A stretch of 64,000 nt of DNA from Terriglobus sp. TAA 43 (GTDB taxonomy: Bacteria; Acidobacteriota; Terriglobia; Terriglobales; Acidobacteriaceae): the NCBI RefSeq assembly GCF_000800015.1, contig NZ_JUGR01000001.1, positions 1-64,000 of the forward strand, written 5' to 3'. The position numbers were made by a program, and so were the translations under genes. This document shows, one piece after another, positions 22,769 to 30,990 of this stretch (positions within the stretch are counted from its first letter, which is position 1; each line of letters begins with the position of its first letter). The notes below the pieces were generated by a model that was given only the letters and a program-made list of their open reading frames with translations, had not been told where the DNA came from and did no database searches.

Positions 22769-22945
22769 GAATACCTCAAACAGCCGAAATTTCTTAGCCC
22801 GCAATGTGGACCGTTTCACCCACACTACACAGTGAAAGAACACCGGCGCAAGCCGAATGTGACGGCAAAATGAACGTTTTTCCCGGACGGAATGCGCCAC
22901 ATGTATAAATCGGCGGAAGTTGGCGTCCAGATAGCAAAACGCAAG

Positions 22946-22980
22946 AAAAAGGGTCACTTCAAACCGAAGTGACCCTTTTT
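22946..22980. terminator. Strong bidirectional terminator
   Basis: Perfect 15-bp stem AAAAAGGGTCACTTC / GAAGTGACCCTTTTT with loop AAACC lies 21 bp downstream of the anti-anti-sigma gene; T-runs follow on both strands. Confidence 0.9.
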
Positions 22981-23001
22981 CAGGACGTGAAATTGGCTGA
23001 A

Positions 23002-23349
23002 TTAGCGAGTGAACGAACCCACAGCGTGCGTCTCGTCGTCACGGACGTCGAACACGGTGTACAGCTTGGTGATCTGGAGCAGATCCTGCACCTTCTTGGT
23101 CAGGTTCAGCAGCTTCAGCTCGCCGCCTGCGTTCTTCACGGAGGTGTAAGCGGAAACCAGCTCACCGATACCCGAGGAGTCGATGTAGGACACGTCGCCC
23201 AGATTGAGAAGGATGTTCTTGTCGCCCTTGGCGACGAGATCGCGGATGGTGTCACGCAGGGTGACGGAGCCTTCGCCCAGGGTGATCCGGCCGCTCAAGT
23301 CGAGAATCGTAACGCCGTCAACTTGGCGAGTGCTTACCTTGATGCTCAT
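23002..23349 (-). CDS. STAS-domain anti-anti-sigma factor (RsbV/SpoIIAA-like)
   Basis: A 115-residue single STAS domain. The phosphorylation loop is D57-S58-S59-G60 (YIDSSGIGEL), with Ser58 at the position phosphorylated in SpoIIAA. Such proteins bind and inactivate an anti-sigma kinase when unphosphorylated. The predicted partner, an RsbW-like kinase, is encoded 70 bp upstream on the same strand. The strong terminator at 22946 ends the pair. No cognate sigma-B/F gene or PP2C phosphatase is in the window, so the pathway output is unknown. Confidence 0.9.
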   Translation of the reverse strand: MSIKVSTRQVDGVTILDLSGRITLGEGSVTLRDTIRDLVAKGDKNILLNLGDVSYIDSSGIGELVSAYTSVKNAGGELKLLNLTKKVQDLLQITKLYTVFDVRDDETHAVGSFTR

Positions 23350-23419
23350 CGTCTGTGTGCTCTCCTGCCGAAGGAATCGGCGAAATTGAAACTTGGAAAA
23401 TCTGCGGTCGTTAAGTGGT

Positions 23420-23860
23420 TCAGGCTGCGTCCTGCGCGGGAATGCGGTGCTTGATAAGAGTCAGTTCGGTTCCCGGGGACAGTTGGCGAAAGTGTACCTC
23501 ATCCATGAAGGCTCGCATAAGGAACACCCCGCGTCCTGAGCCGCGGAGAATGTTCTCCGGCGAAAGAGGATCGGGGATGGCTTCCTCGTTGAAGCCCGGA
23601 CCCTGGTCGCTGATGCGGATGACAAGGTCTTCGTCATTCGCTTCAAAGCTGGCAGTCACTTCCTTGTCACTGCTGTAGCTGTTGCCGTGGATGACGGCGT
23701 TCACAGCAGCCTCGCGGACTGCCATGGCGATGTTGGAAATGTCGTCTTCCGCGAATCCGGCGCGGTTGGCGAAGGTTTCCGCCTCCTGCTCCACACGGTC
23801 CACGGTATCCAGCGTGGACGGCAGGGTGAAGGTTGTCCGTGTTGTAGGTGTATTGGGCAA
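23420..23860 (-). CDS. RsbW-like anti-sigma factor / serine kinase
   Basis: A 146-residue GHKL ATPase of the HATPase_c_2 type. The N-box is MAVREAAVNAVIHGN, the G1 box SDQGPGF, and GSGRGVFLMRAFMDEV contains the G2-like motif. These proteins bind a sigma factor or phosphorylate a STAS partner. The start is a TTG (23860), since no ATG lies in the right place; the ribosome-binding site is weak. The STAS gene follows 70 bp downstream. The gene is divergent from the PRC/MgtE-N/CBS operon. Confidence 0.88.
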   Translation of the reverse strand: MPNTPTTRTTFTLPSTLDTVDRVEQEAETFANRAGFAEDDISNIAMAVREAAVNAVIHGNSYSSDKEVTASFEANDEDLVIRISDQGPGFNEEAIPDPLSPENILRGSGRGVFLMRAFMDEVHFRQLSPGTELTLIKHRIPAQDAA

Positions 23861-24044
23861 CGTGTCTCGGTCCCTGGCCGCTTGGTCTTGCTGGCAGTGT
23901 GCTTTCCCGGCGCAGGAATGTCAAGGAACTTGCTCAGGCGATTGTTACGAGCCGGTGATTTCGCCGATGGCGATAGCTTCGGTAGACTGCCGGAAGGGCA
24001 GTCAAAAAAAGCACCAGATTCCGGGCAGAGAGGAGCGGTGACGC

Positions 24045-25316
24045 ATGAACGATCAACTGGTTCGCCGCACGAGTCTCTCCTCGCTGCTGGGGGCTCCTGT
24101 CCGAGCGCACGATGGCGTGGTTCTGGGGCGCATTGCGGAACTTGTCGTGGCTACTGAGAACTCCGGAACCCACATCAGCAGCCTGCTCCTGACGGCCTCC
24201 GGCCGGTTGCGCGGTGGCCCGGTGTACTCCGTTCCCCTGCAGGCACTGCATCTCAGCCACACCGGCGAACTTCACCTGAAGCAGGGTGAGGAGCGACCGG
24301 CACCCGTCGATATTCCGCATGCCTCCGTTTTGCTGGAGCGCGATCTGCTCGACCAACAGATCATCGACGTCCACGGTCACAAAGTGGTGCGAGTGAACGA
24401 CGTCGACCTGGTCTGGGAGATACACGACGAACTCCACCGCCTGCGCATTGCCGAGGTGGAAGTGGGCATGCGCGGCGCGGTTCGGCGCCTGCTCCGCGGC
24501 CTTCCACTGAATGCGGTGGACGCGATGGCGCATCGCTTTCAACCCCGCGTCATTCCTTGGGAGTTCGTCGATCTCATCGACCGCGATCCCGCGCGCCGCG
24601 TGCGTTTGAAGATCGAAGGCGACCGCCTCTCGACCATGCATCCGTCGGACATCGCGGACATTTTGGAAGAACTCGCACCCGCAGAGCGCGAGGCAGTTTT
24701 CGGTTCGTTGAACGAAGAGATTGCAGCCGAAGCGCTGGAAGAAGTCGATCCGAAGCTGCAACGTTCGCTGCTGGAAGGCATGGAGTCCAGCCGCGTTGCC
24801 GACATCGTGGAAGAGATGGATCCCGGCGCTGCTGCGGATCTTCTTGCAGAGCTGCCTGAAGAGCGTTCCGAAGAAATTCTTCTTGAGATGGAACCAGAAG
24901 AGCGTGCCGAGGTCGAAGAGCTTCTGGAGTTTCCGGAAGACTGGGCCGCAGGCCGCATGACCACGGAGTACGTTGCCGTTCCGGAAGATGCCGATGTGTA
25001 CCAGGCCATTGAAGCACTGCGCAGCTACGAAGGCGATCTGGACACGGTGAACGAGGTCTTTCTACTGGACCAGGATGGTCGATTGAAAGGTGCAGTTACC
25101 TTGGCGAAACTTGCACTTTCGAATGCTGAAACGAAGCTGATCGATGTGAAGGAAGCACACTTGCACACCTGTTCCATTGATGCGGGAAGCCGCGCCATTG
25201 CTGAGCAATTCGATAAATACAACCTGCGTTCGCTTGCCGTGTTGGATCACGACCGTCAGCTCGCAGGCGTTATCTATCCGGAACACGTAATTGCTCTGCT
25301 AAGGGCGGGGCACTAA
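24045..25316 (+). CDS. PRC-barrel / MgtE-N / CBS-pair protein (soluble)
   Basis: A 423-residue soluble protein. Residues ~10-150 carry PRC-barrel-like sequence (LLGAPVRAHDGVVLGRIAEL, then IIDVHGHKVVRVNDVDL as a second strand set). Residues ~185-300 are the superhelical N domain of MgtE magnesium channels (STMHPSDIADILEELAPAER, MDPGAAADLLAELPEERSEE). Residues ~303-423 are two CBS domains (AGRMTTEYVAVPEDADVYQA at the start). In MgtE these domains sense cytosolic Mg2+ and gate a membrane pore, but here no membrane part exists. It is followed after three bases by a glycosyltransferase and then by an NRAMP-type transporter, suggesting it gates or regulates that transporter in trans. Confidence 0.88.
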   Translation: MNDQLVRRTSLSSLLGAPVRAHDGVVLGRIAELVVATENSGTHISSLLLTASGRLRGGPVYSVPLQALHLSHTGELHLKQGEERPAPVDIPHASVLLERDLLDQQIIDVHGHKVVRVNDVDLVWEIHDELHRLRIAEVEVGMRGAVRRLLRGLPLNAVDAMAHRFQPRVIPWEFVDLIDRDPARRVRLKIEGDRLSTMHPSDIADILEELAPAEREAVFGSLNEEIAAEALEEVDPKLQRSLLEGMESSRVADIVEEMDPGAAADLLAELPEERSEEILLEMEPEERAEVEELLEFPEDWAAGRMTTEYVAVPEDADVYQAIEALRSYEGDLDTVNEVFLLDQDGRLKGAVTLAKLALSNAETKLIDVKEAHLHTCSIDAGSRAIAEQFDKYNLRSLAVLDHDRQLAGVIYPEHVIALLRAGH

Positions 25317-25319
25317 CGC

Positions 25320-26369
25320 ATGAGGATTCTTTACGCTGGGCAGATTACTTCGTTTGACTCCGCGTGGTATCGCATTCTTGCGTTGCGTCGGGAAGGGCAT
25401 GAAGTTTTTGAACTGAACACGCTGGATTACCGCCAGCAAAATCCTCTACTGCAGAAGATTGAATTCCGCCTCGTCTGGGGACCAGAAGTTGAGCGCCTGA
25501 ATCGCGACATCCTGTCGATGGCAGAAAGCTTGAAGCCAGACGTCGTGTGGGCAGACAAGGTGCTTTTCATGAAGCCCTCCACGCTGCAACGCTTGCGTAA
25601 GAAGGGCATCGTCACCGTCTCGTACATGATTGACAACTTCTTTGGTCCGCGCCGCGATCCGGGATGGAGGCTCTACGCAAAGACCATTCCGTACTACGAC
25701 CTGCACTGCACGCAGCGCGATGTGAATGTGACGGATTACAAAAATGCCGGCGCACGCGACGTCATCAAAATTCAGACCGCGTTTGAGCCCACGCTGCACT
25801 TTCCGCACGACCCTCCCTATACGGATGCGCGGCGTGATCGCGGTGTTTCGTTCATCGGTACCAGTTATGATCAGCGCGCACAAACGTTGCTTCGTTTGCA
25901 TGCCGATGGCGTTCCTGTGGCGATCTCCGGAGGCCCGCAACATTGGCGTGGACCGTTGGGAAAGATGTTCGACACGCTCTATTGCGAAGGCGAGTTGTTT
26001 CAACAACAGTATCGCGAAGCCATCTGGCGATCGAAGATCAACCTGAGCTTTCTCACACACTCCAATCAGGACGAGTTTGTTCACAAATCGTTTGAAATTA
26101 CGGCTTGCGGAGGCTTCCTTCTTGCCGAGAGATCGGCGGGGCATCTGGAGCGTTTTGTCGAAGACGAGGAAGCTGTGTTCTTCGAGGGCTATGACGAACT
26201 GCTTGCAAAGATCAGGCTCTACTTGCCTGATGAAGCCGCGCGAAATCGCATTGCGTTGGCGGGCATGAAACGCGCGTGGTCCAGTGGTTACGACAACGAC
26301 ACGCAGGTGCGTCGCATCGTGGAACGCGTGCAAACGATTCTGGAAGCGAAGAAGGGAGGTGCGGCGTGA
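25320..26369 (+). CDS. CgeB-like glycosyltransferase
   Basis: A 349-residue protein of GT-B type: N-terminal MRILYAGQITSFDSAWYRIL, a central domain break near RGVSFIGTSYDQRAQTLLRL, and the C-terminal CgeB block INLSFLTHSNQDEFVHKSFE followed by ACGGFLLAERSAGHLERFV, where Glu-containing and Gly-rich residues bind the nucleotide sugar in the family. Its acceptor is unknown. It begins three bases after the PRC/MgtE-N/CBS gene, and its stop overlaps the GTG of the NRAMP gene. A sugar-transfer gene between a Mg-sensor-like protein and a metal transporter is unusual; the three are clearly co-translated. Confidence 0.85.
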   Translation: MRILYAGQITSFDSAWYRILALRREGHEVFELNTLDYRQQNPLLQKIEFRLVWGPEVERLNRDILSMAESLKPDVVWADKVLFMKPSTLQRLRKKGIVTVSYMIDNFFGPRRDPGWRLYAKTIPYYDLHCTQRDVNVTDYKNAGARDVIKIQTAFEPTLHFPHDPPYTDARRDRGVSFIGTSYDQRAQTLLRLHADGVPVAISGGPQHWRGPLGKMFDTLYCEGELFQQQYREAIWRSKINLSFLTHSNQDEFVHKSFEITACGGFLLAERSAGHLERFVEDEEAVFFEGYDELLAKIRLYLPDEAARNRIALAGMKRAWSSGYDNDTQVRRIVERVQTILEAKKGGAA

Positions 26370-27616
26370 AGTGGCTGAAGGTTTGGCGTTACCGCATTCT
26401 GTTCTTCCTTGCAGCGCTCGGCCCGGGCTTCATCACGGCCAACGTGGACAACGATGCGGGCGGCATCTTCACGTATTCGCAGGCGGGTGCGCAGTATGGT
26501 TACGCACTGCTGTGGACGATGATTCCCATCACCATTGCGCTCATTGTGGTGCAGGAGATGTGCGCGCGCATGGGTGCGGTCACCGGTAAGGGGCTTAGCG
26601 ACCTCATCCGCGAAGAGTTTGGTCTGCGTCTGACTTTCATCATCATGTTGCTACTGGTGGTGGTGAACTTTGGCAATGTCATTGCGGAGTTTACCGGCAT
26701 TGCAGGCGCTCTCGGTCTCTTTCATGTCAGCAAGTACATCGCCGTGCCCGTGTGTGCGTTCTTGGTATGGGCACTTGTTGTGAAAGGCGACTACAAGAGC
26801 GTGGAGAAGATCTTTCTCTTTGCCAGCGTGGTCTATCTCGCGTACATCGCAGCAGGCGTGCTCGGCAGACCGGACTGGCACACTGCGTTGGTCGAGACGG
26901 TAAAACTGCCTGATCGTTCCCTGTGGCATGACCGCAATTACGTCTACATGACCATCGGTGTCATCGGTACGACTATCACGCCCTGGATGCAGTTTTATCT
27001 GCAGTCGTCCATTGTGGAGAAGGGCGTAACGGTGAAGCAGTACAAGGCCACGCGTCTTGACGTGACCATTGGCTCCATCTTCACCGACGTTGTTGCGTGG
27101 TTCATCGTCGTGGTGTGTGCGGCCACATTGTGGATTCACGGTGTGCGCAATATCAACGTCGCAGCCGATGCGGCGGAAGCCATGCGGCCTATCGCGGGCG
27201 ATTACGCATTTCTGCTCTTTGCTGCGGGATTATTCAACGCATCCTTGTTTGCGGCGTCCATCTTGCCGCTCTCCACGGCGTATACCGTTTGCGAAGGCTT
27301 GGGCTTTGAAAGTGGCCTGGATCGCACATGGAAACAGGCACCGGTCTTCTACTGGCTGTACACCATCCTCATCGCGGCGGGCGCAGCGGTTGTACTCATC
27401 CCCAATTTCCCGCTGGTGAAGATGGCCGTGTTGTCGCAGGTGTTGAACGGCTTGCTACTGCCAGTGGTGATGTACTTCATGCTGAAGCTGATCAACAAGC
27501 CAGAGCTGATGGGCGAGTGTCGCAATCGCACATGGTTTAACGCCATCGCGTGGATCACGGGCATCCTGGTCACTGGTCTATCGCTGGTCTTGGTATGGCA
27601 ATCGGTACGCGGATAA
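26366..27616 (+). CDS. NRAMP-family divalent metal transporter, atypical metal site
   Basis: A 416-residue membrane protein with about eleven helices. It starts at a GTG (26366) overlapping the glycosyltransferase stop, with GGAGGTG upstream; the longer frame is not used. In classical NRAMPs helix 1 carries DPGN and helix 6 MPH. Here helix 1 reads D28-N-D-A-G-G (ANVDNDAGGIFTYSQAGAQ) and helix 6 reads ITPWMQFYLQSS, so the metal-coordinating Met and His are absent. Such changes are known in NRAMP-related Mg2+ transporters (NRMTs). Together with the MgtE-type sensor in the operon, Mg2+ or Mn2+ rather than Fe2+ is the likelier substrate. This is an inference. Confidence 0.87.
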   Translation: MKWLKVWRYRILFFLAALGPGFITANVDNDAGGIFTYSQAGAQYGYALLWTMIPITIALIVVQEMCARMGAVTGKGLSDLIREEFGLRLTFIIMLLLVVVNFGNVIAEFTGIAGALGLFHVSKYIAVPVCAFLVWALVVKGDYKSVEKIFLFASVVYLAYIAAGVLGRPDWHTALVETVKLPDRSLWHDRNYVYMTIGVIGTTITPWMQFYLQSSIVEKGVTVKQYKATRLDVTIGSIFTDVVAWFIVVVCAATLWIHGVRNINVAADAAEAMRPIAGDYAFLLFAAGLFNASLFAASILPLSTAYTVCEGLGFESGLDRTWKQAPVFYWLYTILIAAGAAVVLIPNFPLVKMAVLSQVLNGLLLPVVMYFMLKLINKPELMGECRNRTWFNAIAWITGILVTGLSLVLVWQSVRG

Positions 27617-27629
27617 TCAGCAGTCAAAC

Positions 27630-27674
27630 AAAAGCAAAAGGCGCCGCATTTTGACTGCGGCGCCTTTTGCTTTT
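27630..27674. terminator. Strong bidirectional terminator
   Basis: An 18-bp perfect stem AAAAGCAAAAGGCGCCGC / GCGGCGCCTTTTGCTTTT with a 9-nt loop lies between the convergent NRAMP and M48 protease genes. Confidence 0.92.
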
Positions 27675-27683
27675 GAAGAAGCG

Positions 27684-29012
27684 TTACTGCTTCGGAAAAT
27701 ACTTCGGCGCATAGCCATCAGCCCATGGGTCGTAGTGCGCTGAGAAAGCCGCGCGGCGCCCGATGCTGGGATGACCATACGTCCAGAACTCAAGGAACTG
27801 GTTTGGATTCGGCAAGTCGTAGCTTGTCTCACCCAACACTTGAAACGCTCCGCGCGCAGTCTCCTGCGGGTTTGCCACGATGCCGTGAATGGCTTCCATG
27901 CCGTACACATCGGCAGCATGCTCCTGCGTGCGCGACAGCGTGGAAGTAACTGGCTCAAGGAAGAAGCTGAACAGCGAAAACGCCAGCAGCAACACTGCGA
28001 GCGCGCCCCAGTCGTTCTGCGTCGGGATACCCCACGAGGCTCCAAAGCGGCGGATAGCCCACTTCACAAACAGGTATCCCAGATAGAGCGTGATGAACGT
28101 GATCACCATGCTTTCCAGAATGCCGCGCACAATGTGATGCAGCACGTAATGCCCGCTCTCATGGCCGAAGATGAGAAGGATTTCGTCCGGCGTGCCCTTG
28201 GCAATCGACGTGTCCCATACCACTACGCGCTTCGATGCACCGAAGCCGGTCACGTACGCGTTTAGCGTTGTCACCTTTTCTGATGCCTTCATCAGGAACA
28301 TTCGGTCTGGAGGAATGTTCATGTGGCCGCGGTTCGCCACTTCTTCCAACCGCTGCACCAGTTCAGGATGCGATTGCTGCAGCGGCTCAAATTTGTTGAA
28401 CAGCGGATCAATCACATACGGCGTAATGAAAATGCCTGCCAGAGTGATGGGGATGGAGACAATCCAGAAGCCGAACCACCAGCGACGCGGAAATTTGCGG
28501 ATGAACCAGAACAGCAGCATCACGAGCAGAGTGCCGATGACCAACCCAATGCCCGCACTCTTCGCCTGGTCGCCCAGCCAGCTGCCCCAACTCTGCACGC
28601 TCAACCCGTACTTCAAACTCAGCCAATGGCCATAGACGCTGAACGGTGCGTCCAACAAACCTGTAATGACAAGAAACAGAAGCAGGAAGGTGGCGCCCTG
28701 CAGCCAGCGGTTCTTGAAACGCGATGTTACGGTCCGCTGCATCCATCCCACCACTCCCAGCGCTAGCAGCGCCACGGTGTACACCAACGACCAGATGGAG
28801 GTGGCAAAGTGCAGCACCGTACCCACCTTGTCCAGATGCTGTGCCTTGACCAGATCCGCAGCGTTCAGCGAGTACGACGGGATGTTGCCACCTTCGGGCG
28901 AAGAATCCAGTTCGTGCTGTGCCGCGTCGTTCGCCAGTTTTTCAGCAGGCGTAGTGCCGGCGTGGAGGGGAACAGCCACAAGAAGCAACATGAGCAGAAG
29001 CAATCGGCGCAT
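27684..29012 (-). CDS. M48-family membrane metalloprotease (Ste24-like)
   Basis: A 442-residue polytopic protease. A signal-like segment (MRRLLLLMLLLVAVPLHA) is followed by several membrane helices. The zinc motif HESGH (His284, Glu285, His288) lies in LLIFGHESGHYVLHH, and the third ligand is probably the Glu of TQEHAADVYGME. The layout resembles CaaX protease 1/Ste24, with a preceding MFLMKASEKVTTLNAYVTGF region (part of the N-domain of the peptidase). In bacteria such enzymes degrade or process membrane proteins. It stands alone, convergent with the NRAMP operon. Confidence 0.9.
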   Translation of the reverse strand: MRRLLLLMLLLVAVPLHAGTTPAEKLANDAAQHELDSSPEGGNIPSYSLNAADLVKAQHLDKVGTVLHFATSIWSLVYTVALLALGVVGWMQRTVTSRFKNRWLQGATFLLLFLVITGLLDAPFSVYGHWLSLKYGLSVQSWGSWLGDQAKSAGIGLVIGTLLVMLLFWFIRKFPRRWWFGFWIVSIPITLAGIFITPYVIDPLFNKFEPLQQSHPELVQRLEEVANRGHMNIPPDRMFLMKASEKVTTLNAYVTGFGASKRVVVWDTSIAKGTPDEILLIFGHESGHYVLHHIVRGILESMVITFITLYLGYLFVKWAIRRFGASWGIPTQNDWGALAVLLLAFSLFSFFLEPVTSTLSRTQEHAADVYGMEAIHGIVANPQETARGAFQVLGETSYDLPNPNQFLEFWTYGHPSIGRRAAFSAHYDPWADGYAPKYFPKQ

Positions 29013-29144
29013 GCCGGTTTATAGCAGACTCAGGCCATCTTTCGCGGGTGATCGTCGACGTACTTGCAGCTCAAATCAAGATCGGAAGGTTGAGGCAATG
29101 CTTCTGGAAACACTTGCAAGTAATTGCAAATAAAGGGATATACC

Positions 29145-29663
29145 CTAAACTTTCAGTTTGCCTTCCGCCAGATCATGAATCATACCCAGGTCAGCGGCGA
29201 GAAAGTCATATTCCGGCAGGGTTTCAAATCCAGACCAGCGAATCTGCTGAAAAATCCGATTCTGTAGCTCGCCTGTGAAGCTGCGGACGCGGAAAAACTG
29301 GATGTCCACAGCGCCACCGTTGCGGTAGTTGTGCCGGACACGGGTCAGCAGAGGGCCAATCTCCGCGTGGATACCGAGTTCCTCATCCAGTTCGCGACGC
29401 AGCGCCTCTTCGGGACCTTCGCCAAGTTCAATCTTGCCGCCGGGAAACTCCCATTTCAGGCTCATGGGCTGATCTGCCTTTCGCTGGCAGATCAGCACTT
29501 CTTCGGCGCCATCAGCGCCAGGACGAAGAATCAGCGCGGCCACCACAAGGCGAACGGTACGGGGCAACCGCGCTGGGTTATCCCGCTTTCCGTCGAGCTT
29601 TCGAATGACCGCTTTCTTCTTCAAAGCCCTGCATCCCTCCGGCAGCAATTGCACCACCGTCAC
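29145..29663 (-). CDS. Nudix hydrolase, MutT-like
   Basis: A 172-residue pyrophosphatase. The Nudix box is complete: GGKIELGEGPEEALRRELDE followed by ELG. LKWEFPGGK ahead of it and the N-terminal VRLVVAALILRPG strand are typical of MutT/8-oxo-dGTPase-like members; substrate choice cannot be fixed. The frame starts at a GTG (29663) and its first 30 or so residues are not typical for the family, so a downstream start is possible. It lies 30 bp downstream of a HAD phosphatase on the same strand and is probably co-transcribed. Confidence 0.85.
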   Translation of the reverse strand: MTVVQLLPEGCRALKKKAVIRKLDGKRDNPARLPRTVRLVVAALILRPGADGAEEVLICQRKADQPMSLKWEFPGGKIELGEGPEEALRRELDEELGIHAEIGPLLTRVRHNYRNGGAVDIQFFRVRSFTGELQNRIFQQIRWSGFETLPEYDFLAADLGMIHDLAEGKLKV

Positions 29664-29693
29664 AGCAGTGTAGATGCTGAAGGGCCACTGACC

Positions 29694-30416
29694 CTAGCCT
29701 TCGGTCGCCGGATAGTAAACGTTCCAGCCGAGTTCCGCCGATTTTTCCGCCAGCGCTGCGGTCGGATTCACCGGATAAGGATGTTTTGCCATCTCCAGCA
29801 TGTGCAGGTCATGCACGCTGTTGCCAAAGACGGCATCTGGGTGTGTCAGTCCCACACGGCGCAGCGCTTCGGCCTTGCCCTCGTCGGAAGGGATATCCAG
29901 GATCGTCTCGCCTGCGATGCCGTCTTCCACGGCCACACAGGCCGCCAGCACGTGATCCGGTGCAATTCCCAGCTCGCGGACGCCTTCTTCAATCATCCAG
30001 TTATTCGTGGACGATACGGCCCAAATATCCGTCCCACTGGCCTGCAACTCCTTCAAAATGGCGATCATTTCCGGAAAGAAGTGGGGCTGCACGTGGTCGA
30101 CAAAGTACTTCGCCGCGGAATCGCGCAGGGCTTTCTCGGAAATACCGGCGTAGATCGAGGTCATCTCGCCGCAAATGGCGATTTCGCCCACTTCGCCGCG
30201 GTTGTAGAGGGCGTGGCGATCCAGAATGTGGCGCGTCGCCTCGCCGGGCAGCAGGCGGGTGGCGATGGTCCAGTGCATAAAGCCGGAGCCGGCATCGCCG
30301 GGCCAGAGCGTGCCGTCGAAGTCGAAAACGGCGGTGCGGAGACGTGCATCACGCACATTCTGCAGGAATTCACTGCGAGAGAAACGACGAGGACTGGCGC
30401 TTATAGCCTGATTCAT
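29694..30416 (-). CDS. HAD-family phosphatase (SerB-like, subclass IB)
   Basis: A 240-residue haloacid-dehalogenase phosphatase. Motif I is FDFDGTLW with nucleophile Asp32 and Asp34, motif II is SSTN, the motif III Lys is in SDEGKAEALR and motif IV is GNSVHDLHML. Between motifs I and II is an alpha-helical cap as in phosphoserine phosphatase relatives. The frame is open far upstream, but the ATG at 30416 gives a normal protein; the extra part only mirrors trxA. Substrate unknown. It is divergent from trxA and followed by the Nudix gene. Confidence 0.88.
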   Translation of the reverse strand: MNQAISASPRRFSRSEFLQNVRDARLRTAVFDFDGTLWPGDAGSGFMHWTIATRLLPGEATRHILDRHALYNRGEVGEIAICGEMTSIYAGISEKALRDSAAKYFVDHVQPHFFPEMIAILKELQASGTDIWAVSSTNNWMIEEGVRELGIAPDHVLAACVAVEDGIAGETILDIPSDEGKAEALRRVGLTHPDAVFGNSVHDLHMLEMAKHPYPVNPTAALAEKSAELGWNVYYPATEG

Positions 30417-30581
30417 GCTTCTATTGTCGCAAGGCTGGATGAACCCTGCATGCACATACAGGGGTACACCTGAAGCGTTTTTGTGCTGGGTGCATCTATT
30501 CTTAAGCAGGAACGATCGCGAGACCCTCGCTAACGCGGGCAATCCGGTCGAGCGAACATTCCCGGGAGAAGAGGCAAATCG

Positions 30582-30914
30582 ATGGCAGGACAGTTTGTAA
30601 CTGAAGTGAACGACGTGGACTTTGAACAGCAGGTGCTGAAGAGCGAGACGCCCGTCCTGGTGGACTTTTGGGCCACCTGGTGCGGACCGTGTCGGGCGCT
30701 TGCCCCTGTCGTAGACCAGGTTGCTGGCGAGTACGAAGGCAAGATCAAGGTCATGAAGATGGACGTGGATCGCAACGCAGCCACGCCGGGCCGTTATGGC
30801 ATTCGCGGTATCCCCGCGCTGCTGCTCTTCAAGGACGGCAAGGTTGCGGAGCAGATCGTGGGCTACGTGCCCAAGGACACCATCGACAAGACCATTGGCA
30901 AGGTGCTCGCGTAA
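30582..30914 (+). CDS. trxA: Thioredoxin
   Basis: A 110-residue thioredoxin with redox motif WCGPC (Cys34, Cys37), the cis-proline region GIRGIPALLLF and the buried Asp28. It reduces protein disulfides in the cytoplasm. A GAGAAGAGG ribosome-binding site precedes the ATG. The gene is single, with a terminator 24 bp after its stop. Thiol-redox genes (nitroreductase, YpdA) follow within 2 kb. Confidence 0.96.
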   Translation: MAGQFVTEVNDVDFEQQVLKSETPVLVDFWATWCGPCRALAPVVDQVAGEYEGKIKVMKMDVDRNAATPGRYGIRGIPALLLFKDGKVAEQIVGYVPKDTIDKTIGKVLA

Positions 30915-30937
30915 GCTGAGTCGCACGTCAAGAGGTT

Positions 30938-30975
30938 GCAGAAAAGGCCCGGAGCAGATGCCCGGGCCTTTCTGC
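30938..30975. terminator. Bidirectional terminator after trxA
   Basis: Stem GCAGAAAAGGCCCGG / CCGGGCCTTTCTGC with a 9-nt loop lies between convergent trxA and the nitroreductase gene. Confidence 0.85.
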
Positions 30976-30990
30976 GTTTGTAGCAAGGAG

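Noticed and set aside
29331-30473. 380-residue plus-strand frame opposite the HAD and Nudix genes
   Set aside because: Antisense to two genes with complete catalytic motifs.
30470-30520. Possible trxA promoter with TTGTGC and TATTCT
   Set aside because: Only 10 bp separate the hexamers, too short for sigma-70.
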